From: Heterohyrax brucei
Lineage: Eukaryota > Chordata > Mammalia > Hyracoidea > Procaviidae
Reading direction: 5' to 3'
NCBI GenBank assembly: GCA_028571685.1
Contig: CM053143.1
Span: forward strand, 9,911,501 to 9,975,500
Length of the DNA stretch: 64,000 bases
Shown: piece by piece, positions 55,828 through 64,000 of the stretch
Layout: the number at the start of each line of letters is the position of its first letter
How positions within the stretch are numbered: the first letter of the stretch is position 1
Made by a program: the position numbers and the translations under genes
The notes under the pieces: model-generated
The model's database searches: none
What the model saw: the letters and a program-made list of their open reading frames with translations, nothing else
Told to the model about the DNA's origin: nothing

Positions 55828-56040
55828 GTAAGGAGCTCTGGTGGTGCCAACAGTTAAGCACTCAGCTGCTAAACAAAAGGTTGGTGGTTTGAGCACACTC
55901 AGCAGCTCTGTGGGAGGAAACATGGAGATCTGCTTCTGTAAAGACTGAAGTCAATGAAACCCTATAGGGCAGTTCTACTGCATCCCATGAGGTCCCTATG
56001 AGTTGAAATCAATTCAGTGACACCTAACAACCAACCAATA
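55828..56040 (+). mobile_element. AfroSINE-type SINE, long form
   Basis: Plus-strand long-form copy: head 'GGTGCCAACAGTTAAGCAC', extra segment 'GATCTGCTTCTGTAAAGAC', and tail 'ATGAGTTGAAATCAATTCAG' followed by an AACAACC end. Confidence 0.88.
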
Positions 56041-56085
56041 ATATAGCTTAACGAAAAAGAATCAGAGGTGAATGTAGAAAAGGAG

Positions 56086-56300
56086 TCACTGGGTGGTATA
56101 AATAGTTAATGTGCTCAACTCCTAAACGAAAAGTTGACAGTTCTAGTTCACTCAGTGGCACTTTGGTGGCACCTCGGAAGACAGGCTTGATCAATCTACT
56201 TGTGAAAAATCAACCATTAAAAACTTTGACTCTCACCTGACCTACCTGGGGTCAACATGAGTGTAAAGGACTTCATGGCAACTTGTTGGGTATGAAAGGG
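56086..56300 (+). mobile_element. AfroSINE-type SINE, long form, diverged
   Basis: Begins 'AGGAGTCACTGGGTGG' and ends 'CTTCATGGCAACTTGTTGGG'. The middle differs from the common copies, so it may be a related older tRNA-type SINE. Confidence 0.7.
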
Positions 56301-57324
56301 CTTGTGAAGGAGTGGATGGTTGTTTTCTACAAATACACAAGGCGGCAACATACAACACTTGCTAAAACTGATACATAATGAGCCTTTCAAGGAGAGATTA
56401 AATTTGAATCTTTGTAGTAAATGACCAACCTCTTATACTATTTCTGTATCAAAGTCTACAGAGAAGAAAACAGATTTCAACTTCCTCTTCCCCGTTATCC
56501 ACAACAACGTCACCGCTGGCATCATCCTGACTGCTCTCCTCTGGTCATCAGCACATGGAATCTTTGTTTTCCATTTTCTCCACTAATTATCTTTTCTCTT
56601 CTGTGTAATAAAGTTTTCTTTTCTTCTGACTTTCATTAAACAGACCCCAGTCTTGCTAGCAAACTTCCATCTGTCTTCTTTTCTTCACAGACAAGCTTTA
56701 TAAAATAAAACTGTGACCATCATCTAGTTTCTCAAGTCTCCTTCAATTCTCCTAATGTGCACACCTGACACAACTGCCAATCTTCATACAACTAGCATAC
56801 AAAATGGCACTTGCTCCTTCTCACCACCCCTCTATCTTTGAAATCTCCCTTTCATGACACTACTCTTTTCTCATCCTTCAGCTGTCTACATGCTCACGTT
56901 CAGTCTTATTATGTGTCTGATATATAGTAGACATTTAACAAATACATCCAGAAAAATGAAAGGAATTTAGAATTTTAGGTTCTCCAAAATTCTATATTCT
57001 GTTTTATTCCCTTATTTTTTTTATGTATCTTCCCCAGGCAATAGCATTATGCTCTAATAACTTACAGAGCACTGTAATGTAATGACTCACATAGCTACAG
57101 TTGTAGCTCTGACCTTTCTCCTTTATTCTAGACCTCTATATCTAGCTTCAAATGTACATCTTAAAATTTGATAGCAAAAAGGTAAACAGATGTTTATTCA
57201 GAAAACAATTCCAATCCCCCCCCCTTGTTACTAAGCATGTATTTGCAACTCTCCTCTTTTTCTAATTATCTAATTATTCACTAATTATCAAGTTCTGTGA
57301 TTGGACCTTTAAAACCTTGCTTGA
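56301..57324. other. Unassigned DNA, possible L2 remnant
   Basis: 56640-56965 has an L2-like 3' end ('GATATATAGTAGACATTTAAC' type) but is too worn to be sure. A C-run lies at 57222-57230. Confidence 0.4.
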
Positions 57325-58320
57325 CACTATCATAAGGACTTAAGATTTAAACACAGAAGAAAATAATTTTTGACAGTTACAAGGGTTGGGAAGGAGGGAG
57401 AGGGTTAGTCATAGATTAGATGATCACCAGGAATTCAGTTAGGTGAAGGAAGTGACAGTACTCACTGGAAGGCAGGTCAGCATAATTGGACAACACCATA
57501 AACTGAAATGTTTTCTAAATACAACCCAACATTTTGAAGGACAGAGTAGTATGGACAGGGGCCTCAGGATCATGATTTCAGGAGACAGCCAGGCTAACTG
57601 GCATAACTAAAATTTTTTAAAGAAAATGTTCTGCATCGCACTTGGGTGAGGGGTGTCTGGGATCTTAAAAGCCAGCACACAGCCACACAATCTACCTGGA
57701 GTAGAGGAGAATGAAGGGCATCAAAGTCACGAGGAAAATATGAGCCCAGGAGACAGAAGGTTCCATATGTTCAAGAGGTTATATCAGCATGAGACCAGAA
57801 GAACTAGATGGTACCTGGCCACTACCAACGACTGCCTTGGCAGGAAACACAGCGTAGAGTCCCCAATGCAGTAGGAGAAAAATGGGTGTGCAGAACTAGA
57901 TCTCTATTAAAAGATTGTACCTCACAGTCCCTCAGACTGGAGGATCCCCTTGTGATGTGGCCCCTGGACTCTCTGTTGGCCAAGAGCTGAAAACAGTGCT
58001 GAAACCAACTCTTCAGACAAAAGATTGGACTGGACTCTGAGATACAGAATGATACTAGTTAGGAATGTGATTCTTGGCTGAAATATATACATGAGGCTGT
58101 CTGAGCAGCTCTTAATTGGAAGATAAGAGAGGATAGAGGGGGACAGGAGTTGGATGAATGTATCCGGCAAGTACAGGGTGAAAATGAGTGGTGTGCTGCC
58201 ACTGCCACAGGGGGTGGGTGGCAGCAGAGAGCAGTTAGAGTTGTAGAGCGGTGTGTAGTAGGGGGTTTACACGGCAAACTGATCTGAATTATAAGCTTGC
58301 ACTTAAAGCACTATAACATA
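57325..58320 (+). mobile_element. L1 3' UTR, 5'-truncated
   Basis: Starts at the ORF2/3' UTR border ('CATAAGGACTTAAGATTTAA') and runs through the entire 3' UTR to 'AGCTTGCACTTAAAGCAC'. It is the same subtype as 1-1050. The open frames in it are UTR artefacts. Confidence 0.85.
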
Positions 58321-58520
58321 TATGCATTTTTCTAATTGCTTGAATCTGTCCTCTTCTTTTTAGCCCTATTGCTAGTAGATTAGCTTATTAGCTGATCATC
58401 TCTTCAAGCAATTGTTTCCTAATTGTTTTCTCTTCTTGTCTCATTGTATTTCATCCATGCCATTGCCAGAATCAACTTTCTAGAACAAGTTTAATGATAT
58501 CACTCTCATGCTTGAAAACT

Positions 58521-58622
58521 GGAGCCCAGGTGGTGCAGTGGTTAAGAACTATGGCTGCTAACCAGAAGGTCAACAGTTCAAATCCATCAGCCACTCCTTG
58601 GAAACCCTATGGGGCAATGCTT
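58521..58622 (+). mobile_element. AfroSINE-type SINE, head and middle
   Basis: Very well preserved head: 'GGTGGTGCAGTGGTTAAG' and 'CAGTTCAAATCCATCAGCC'. The copy breaks off after 'CCCTATGGGGCAATGC', so its 3' tail has been lost, unlike the 3'-end-only copies in the window. Confidence 0.85.
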
Positions 58623-58745
58623 CCTTTGCATGAATTCACCACAGAGAAACACATAAACTCTAGTAGAAGTTACAAAACCATTCATGATCTGAATTCTGTC
58701 CTTTTTTCCACATTAATCTTCAGACATTTCCACATATACTAAAAA

Positions 58746-58903
58746 CTGGAAACCCTCATGGTTTAGTGGTTAAGTGCTTTATCAGTTAATCAAAATGTCA
58801 GCAATTCAAGTTGGCCAGGTGCTCCTTGGAGATTCTATGGAGAAGTTTTACTCTGTCCTGTAGGGTTGCTATGAGTTGGAATAGACTCAAAGGCAGTAGG
58901 TAC
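58746..58903 (+). mobile_element. AfroSINE-type SINE
   Basis: Full-length plus-strand short-form copy, head 'TGGTTTAGTGGTTAAGTGC', tail 'CTATGAGTTGGAATAGAC' then 'AAAGGCAGTAGG'. Confidence 0.88.
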
Positions 58904-59284
58904 CCTAAAATTCAAACAGCATGGATTACTTCGAGTCATTTTACTCTCATACTTTGGGCTTCTGTACAAACTGCCACTTCTGTCTGCAACCACTTTCTCC
59001 TGACCTTCCTGATTCATCCAACAGAAAAGTTCCTACATCCCCATCAAATGTCAATTTAACTTAAAGTTGTACACTCTTGGATGCCCTGCCCAAGAAATTA
59101 TAGAAACACTGTGTTGTAAACTAGTTATTTACTTGCTCTTTAGCCATCTAGACACGTAATCTTTTTCCATTTTTTTCCATCCTACAACTACCCTCCCCAG
59201 TAACCATCAAAGGTTGTTTTTTTTTATATGTAAACATCTTCATGTGTTTTTGGAGTAGTTGTCTCATACAATAATTGTCCTTTT

Positions 59285-59695
59285 TTAGATGTGAACTGAT
59301 GGTTCGACAGCCTAGAGGATCACCTGGGAACATGGTCCCTAGACCTGCTGCTGTCCCTGACCAGGAATCAGTATTAAGTCAACTCTTCAGACAGTAATAG
59401 ACTGGACTCATGGACACGGTATGACCATATGGTGTGTGTACTTTATGACTCTATGCATTTACAAGGAGGCTGTCCTACTAGTTTCTTTCTAGATGGGAAA
59501 AAAGAGTGTGTGTGTGGGGGGGACAGATGCTTGTTTGTTAAGATGATACTAGATATACACAGTGAAAAAGGGGAGTGTGCTTTCACCACATGGGGAGAGC
59601 AGAGGGAGCTGCAGATAGGCGGGCATGGAAAACTGATTTAGATTGTATACTTTCACTTGATCACAATTAAAAATTTTTAAAAAGCTACCCCATTG

Positions 59696-59728
<33 letters not shown>

Positions 59729-59731
59729 ATA
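59285..59731 (+). mobile_element. L1 3'-end insert with (TA)n(TG)n tail
   Basis: Plus-strand L1 3' UTR end inside the minus-strand L1. TGTCCTTTT is repeated at 59276-59284 and 59732-59740. The A-rich tail passes into a TA then TG microsatellite (59695-59729). Confidence 0.82.
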
Positions 59732-59851
59732 TGTCCTTTTGTGATTGACCTTATTTCATTCAGTATAATGCCCTTCTGTTTCCTCCATGTTACAAGATGC
59801 TCCACAGATTTATCATTGTTCTTTATTGTTGCATAATAGTCCATTATGCTT

Positions 59852-59863
59852 GCCAGCCAGCCA
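59852..59863 (-). mobile_element. 12-bp insertion with 14-bp perfect TSD (SINE/RTE tail only)
   Basis: The host L1 sequence AGTCCATTATGCTT occurs at 59838-59851 and again at 59864-59877. Between them lie only GCCAGCCAGCCA, the complement of the TGGCTGGC-type tail seen at the end of the short insert at 22385. It contains no hairpin. Confidence 0.75.
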
Positions 59864-60349
59864 AGTCCATTATGCTTACCTACTACAATTTATACATTCA
59901 TCTGCTGATGGGCATCTAGGTTATTTCCAACTTCTGCTATCATGAACAAGGCTTCAGTGAACACGGGTGTGCATGTATCTGTTTGTGCAACAATTCTGAT
60001 ATCTCTAGGAATTCCTGGGAGCAGGATTGCAGGATCATATGGTATTTCTATTTCTAGATTTCTAAGGAGGTGCCACACTGTTTTTCAAAACGGTATCATT
60101 TCGCATTCCCACCAGCAGTGCATAGGAGTTCTGTTCTCCTTGCAGTTTCTTCAGCATTTGCTACTTGCTGTTTTTTTGTGATTTGTGCCAATTATGCCAG
60201 GCTGAGATGGTATCTCTTGCGGTGTGGATTTGCGTTTTGCTAATAGCTAGGGATTATAATCATTTTCTCATGTGTCTGGTTGCCACTTGAATGTCTTCTT
60301 TTATGGTTGTGTCTGTTCATTTCCTTTGCCCAGTTTTTCAACTGGATTG

Positions 60350-61161
60350 TACAATGGTTAAGATTGTGTGTCAGCTTGGCTGAGCAATGATTCTCCATGT
60401 TTTGGCAGTTGCATAATATTGTGAATACCTTCTTAATGGAATGTGCTGAGTCGCACCAGCAGAGTGAGTCCTGTGGTGGCTCACTGCCCTTTCAGCTTTC
60501 ATTTCTCTACTTTCCACTACCTACTTCCTTCCTGCCCACCTTGCCAAGGGCTTTGGCTTGTTGTGGATCCAGCAGCTGTCTCTCTCTCATCTTCTGGCCT
60601 CCAATTCTTGGGACTTGAGCCTGGAGCTTACCTGTTGATCTTGGGATTTGTCTATCTTCACAGCCTGTGAGTAAGAGTCCTGTTCCTTTACCTGCTGATA
60701 TTGTGTCTACCAGCCCCTGCAGGTACATGAATCAGGAAAAATCTTTTTGTCTTGCTTGATGTTTTGGGATTTGTCAACTTTCACAGCCTATGAGCAGGAA
60801 CTGTGCTCTCTAATCTGCTGACCTTGTGTTTGCCAGCTTCCACAGCTGTGTAAACTGGGAGAGGCCTCTATCCTGATCCAAGAAATAAAAATTACTGATG
60901 TACTAACTTGGTTTGTGTTCACGATTAAATTCGAGAGAAAAATGTGTTCTGAAACTAGATGTGAAAAACAAAATGGTAAAACAACAGGCTGGAAATAAAA
61001 AGAAAAAACAGCACAATGAGATAAGGGAACTCAAAGAAAGGCAATTAGACACATTGTAGCCTCTATAATTCCATAAGCTGTTCTCCTGAATATAAATCTC
61101 TCTCTATACATATTTATATGCTTTACTGATTTAGCTTCTTTAGAGTACCCAGCCTAAGACA
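60350..61161 (+). mobile_element. Solo LTR, family uncertain, in L1
   Basis: Begins near 'CAATGGTTAAGATTGTGTG' and ends 'GTACCCAGCCTAAGACA'. GATTG flanks it on both sides (60345-60349 and 61162-61166), although the exact left edge is ambiguous. Inside are a ~123-bp-period direct repeat ('TTGGGATTTGTC' at 60641 and 60764) and, at 60881-61064, a block also present at 61825-62092. Confidence 0.65.
60881..61064. repeat. Block shared with 61825-62092, copy 1 (inside LTR)
   Basis: Matches copy 2 across 'ACTTGGTTTGTGTTCACG', 'ACAGGCTGGAAATAAAAAG' and 'CAAAGAAAGGCAATTAGA'. It then appears to skip about 90 bp before a shared 'TAGCCTC'. It is not assigned to any family I know. Confidence 0.6.
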
Positions 61162-61502
61162 GATTGTTGGATTGTTGTTGTTGTTGTTGTAGAGTTGTTG
61201 AATTTTCTTGTAGATTTTAGAGACTGACCTTTGATTTATAATAGCCACTTCGTAGGTTGTCTTTTAACTTTTTGGTAAAGTCTTCGGAAGTGTATAAGTG
61301 TTTAATTTTTAGAAGATTCCAATTATCTAACTTATCTTCTGGCATTTGGGTGCTGTTTGTTACTGTTTGTATCCGGTTAAGGCTGTGTATTAGAGCTTCT
61401 AGCATTGATACTATTTTTTTATGAACTTAATCATTTTGGCTTTGTATGTAAATATTTGATCAATCTTGAATTAGTTTTTGTATATGGTGTGAGGTATGCG
61501 GA

Positions 61503-61824
61503 GACACGCAATTCTGAAGCAAAGATGTAAACAAATTCATTTTCCCTTCCTGTATGTATAAATTATTATACTTATTCATAAATAAAACCAACTTGCGTGA
61601 CTCTAGGAGAGTTTAATCAGGATGGTAAGAAACTTTTCTCAAGATTGCAGAAGAAACTGCAGCTATCTAGAGTGCATAAAATATTTCAAGTAATATGATG
61701 ACAAAAGATCATCCAGTTAATTGCCATTGCTCTAATTTTTCACCAAAATAAGTCACAGAAAGTAAATGTATCTATAGTATTCAGGATAAACTTTTTATTG
61801 AATAATTTGCCACTACTGAAAACA
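61503..61824. other. Unassigned DNA
   Basis: No repeat or gene is recognised in this short stretch. Confidence 0.4.
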
Positions 61825-62092
61825 AAAGTAAAAAGTGTTAATGTACTAAATTAGTTTGTGTTCACAATTAAATTCAAGAAAAAAAAAGGGGGTTCTGAAA
61901 CTGGACATCAAAAACAAAACAGTGAAATAACAGGCTGGAAATAAAAAGAAAAAAGAGCACAACAAGGTAACAGAACTTGAAGAAAGGCAATTAGAGAATG
62001 GAAATCTGACAAGAAACAATAAAGAGTAAAGCTGACAGTACAGAATGTTTGAATTCACTATGTAGATGACAAATGGGATATAGCCTCCAAAC
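61825..62092. repeat. Block shared with 60881-61064, copy 2
   Basis: About 170 bp align with copy 1 at roughly 80-85 percent by eye, followed by about 90 bp absent from copy 1. The minus-strand open frame across it (61846-62130) is rich in F, L and S, as expected for an A-rich sequence read backwards. Confidence 0.6.
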
Positions 62093-62095
62093 AAT

Positions 62096-62250
62096 CCAAA
62101 CCAAATCCAAACCAAACGTGTTGCCATCAAGCTGATTCCAGCTCATAGCAACCATATATAGGACACAGCAGAACTGCCTCATATGCTTTCTGAGGAGCTC
62201 CTTGGACTGCAGCTGCTGCTCTTCACTACCATCCCACCAGGGTTTCTAAA
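62096..62250 (-). mobile_element. AfroSINE-type SINE
   Basis: Minus-strand copy with a CCAAACC-rich tail side, 'TTGCCATCAAGCTGATTCC', and the head complement 'CCACCAGGGTTTC'. The B-box region is damaged. Confidence 0.82.
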
Positions 62251-62284
62251 CTAACACAGAAGGTCAAATAAGCAGGAAGAAAAT

Positions 62285-62504
62285 ACAACCCATGGCCGTT
62301 GAGTTGAGTCTGACTGCTAGTGACCCTATAGGACAGAATAGGGTCTTTACAGATCAGAACTGACTTGATCACAGTGCATTTTTCAGCGGGTTATAGAGTT
62401 TACAATATTAAAATTTCCAATATTAAAAGCACCTGGTGGATTCAAAGCTGCCAACCTCCTTGTTAGCAGACGCAGCACTTAACCACTATATCACCAGGGC
62501 TTCC
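62285..62504 (-). mobile_element. AfroSINE-type SINE, with extra internal sequence
   Basis: Tail and head are clear ('GAGTTGAGTCTGACTGC' and 'CACTATATCACCAGGG'), separated by about 70 extra bases (about 62344-62430). These are either the long-form segment, much diverged, or a small secondary insertion. Confidence 0.75.
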
Positions 62505-62667
62505 AAATAAGCAAGAGAACTAGAAAATTGATATCTTACATCTGTGTACTATTTTAAAGGACAGATTAGAAAAAAATTTATAGAAACACAAATAAGGAAT
62601 TAAAGTTTGAAAAAGAAAAACTCTTCTGATACACAAATATACCTGAATCTGCATACACAATTAAAAA

Positions 62668-62826
62668 AAAACACCAAACCCACTGCTGTGGAGTCAATTC
62701 CCTCTAATGGTGACCTTACAGTACAGAGCAGAATGGCTCCATATGGTTTCCAAGGAGTGACTCGTAGATTACAGCTGCTGACTTTTTGGTTACCAACTGA
62801 ATTCTTAACCACTATCTTACCAAGTC
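62668..62826 (-). mobile_element. AfroSINE-type SINE
   Basis: Minus-strand short-form copy: 'CACCAAACCCACTGCTG', 'GGTTTCCAAGGAGTGAC', then 'TTTTTGGTTACCAAC'. Confidence 0.85.
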
Positions 62827-62969
62827 TCATATAAATCCATGAAAATTAACGGAGGAAAGCATACATCAATGGTATTTTTAAATTTCAAAGGCAAATTGTC
62901 TCCCCTAACTATCTTTGTCAAAGAAGTGGAACGCAGGAAACCAATCAAAATTAAGGTACCATAAGAAAT

Positions 62970-63106
62970 ACTGCCATACAGTCAATTACGACTCACAGCG
63001 ACCCTATAGGATAGATTAGAATTGCTCCCACAGTTTGAAAGAATGCTTGAGGGATTTGAACTGCTGACCTTCCAGTTAGCAGTTGTAGCACTTAACGAAG
63101 GTTTCT
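62970..63106 (-). mobile_element. AfroSINE-type SINE, slightly shortened
   Basis: Minus-strand copy with 'CTCACAGCGACCCTATAGG' and 'TTAGCAGTTGTAGCACTTAA'. The head end is missing its last ~15 bases before 'GGTTTCT'. Confidence 0.82.
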
Positions 63107-63579
63107 AAGAAATATTAAAAGCTAGAATAAAATAAAAAGATACTTAAGAGTTTTTAGAGGCAATCTTCGATAAAGATATACCCAAGGGACAATGAAAGGA
63201 AACCTGACAAAGTCTGTTTGTTTGATCATCAGTGGAGAAAAATAAAGTTATTTCTTCATTGGCTCCCCTTGAGATGAGTACATTTAATGAACAAGTCTCC
63301 TATAGATTAGTGTTGTCACTAAATTTACAAAAAGCAATTATTGTACATGTGTCTTTATATCTTGCTTTTCTTATTTAATTATATACTCTGGCAACTCTAG
63401 AATAATAGCCATGTAAATCTTCTAATTCATCCCTAAACAGTTACTTTTGAGGCCATGGTATTAATGTATCACAAATTTTTCAACATTCCCACAAATACAC
63501 TTTCATTTCAATTTCATTCTTTGCCACTAAGAAACAAAACAACAAGCATGTTAAGCATCCTTATTTTATACTTGTTCTT
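63107..63579. other. Unassigned DNA
   Basis: Nothing is recognised. The open frame at 63455-63733 runs into the next SINE and is not a gene. Confidence 0.4.
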
Positions 63580-63772
63580 GCGTGTAGTCAAGTTGATTTT
63601 GATTCACAGTGACCCCATGCAGCCAAAGAGAACTTCTCCATACGATTTCTTAGACTTTAAACTTTATGGAAGCAGATTATCAAATCTCTTTCCCGTGGAG
63701 TGGCTGGGTAGGTTTGAACCACCAACACTTTGATTTGCAGTCACACGCATCACCATTGCACCACCAGAGCTG
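63580..63772 (-). mobile_element. AfroSINE-type SINE, long form
   Basis: Minus-strand long-form copy: tail 'AAGTTGATTTTGATTCAC', extra segment 'TTTATGGAAGCAGATTATC', B-box complement 'GTAGGTTTGAACCACC', head 'CACCATTGCACCACC'. Confidence 0.85.
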
Positions 63773-64000
63773 CTTATTTTATTATAGCTTACGTATATGG
63801 AAAACTTTTCCAAAAGTCTGTCTAACTGCAAGAACAAGACATACGTGTGTTATATCCATGTATATTGCGGAACTAATTTCCACAAAGAGTATAATGAAAT
63901 TTCCACCAGCAATGTATGGGAATTTCATTGAATCACCATCAGTACTGATATTGCTGTTCTTTTTAGTTTTCAACAGTGTAACAGGAGAAAATAGATACAC

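Larger units (their letters stand above)
58440..59150 (+). mobile_element. L2 LINE 3' region, split by two SINEs
   Basis: L2 order is readable across both SINEs: 'TATCACTCTCATGCTTGAAA', then 'CCATTCATGATCTGAATTCTG', then 'CATACTTTGGGCTTCTGTAC', then 'TGATTCATCCAACAG'. The 'CCATCAAATGTCAATTTAAC' block follows. It is old and non-coding here. Confidence 0.75.
59150..61502 (-). mobile_element. L1 LINE, ORF2 C-terminal part, minus strand
   Basis: Minus-strand L1 from the ORF2 C-terminal third (about 61502) to the 3' UTR start (about 59150). Open pieces at 59890-60078 ('LRNLEIEIPYDPAILLPGI') and 61217-61405 ('YTSEDFTKKLKD') match ORF2. It is interrupted by an L1 tail (59285-59731), a 12-bp insertion (59852-59863) and an LTR (60350-61161). 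A (GTT)n run sits at 61173-61195. Confidence 0.82.

Overview
The window reads as nuclear DNA of a placental mammal, most likely an afrotherian (elephant or a close relative). The main evidence is about 30 copies of a tRNA-derived SINE of the AfroSINE type, a BovB/RTE-type LINE that shares its 3' end with that SINE, and several L1 elements with a common 3' UTR type. The family names come from recall of mammalian repeats, not from a database search. I see no host protein-coding gene, no free-standing tRNA or rRNA gene and no CRISPR array. Every longer open frame that I could place belongs to a decayed retrotransposon or transposon, or is an antisense shadow of one.

Layout. 1-1050 is the 3' end of an L1. 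1.3-3.9 kb is mostly unassigned DNA with two SINEs. 3.9-9.5 kb holds two stacked plus-strand L1s, the second with a tandemly repeated 5' UTR and a twin-primed L1 insert. 9.5-13.3 kb holds old L1M pieces, an RTE tail, an LTR and SINEs. 13.35-20.69 kb is a nearly complete plus-strand L1 with a solo LTR inside it; it sits within a SINE, which itself sits within an L1M. 21.4-25.7 kb is another plus-strand L1 with a large internal deletion. 25.8-29.5 kb is a minus-strand L1 that has its 5' end but lost its 3' part. 30.6-31.5 kb is an L1 3' end. 32.5-35.2 kb holds MIRs and two opposed RTE copies. 35.47-42.55 kb is a full-length minus-strand L1 with target-site duplications. 42.6-59 kb is the least repetitive part: scattered SINEs, a MIR, an L2, LTRs and a mariner remnant, with single-copy-looking DNA between. 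59.1-61.5 kb is a minus-strand L1 interrupted by an L1 tail and an LTR. 61.5-64 kb carries a run of minus-strand SINEs.

The elements record which machinery moved which passenger. L1 copies show poly(A)-type tails, target-site duplications, 5' truncation, twin priming and one insertion-linked deletion. RTE and SINE copies end in a shared hairpin followed by a non-poly(A) tail. The most unusual signal is a set of tiny insertions (12 to about 36 bp), three of them with perfect 9-14 bp target-site duplications, that contain only that shared 3' hairpin and tail, or the tail alone. All L1 coding regions seen here carry stops, frameshifts or deletions, so none looks able to move today.
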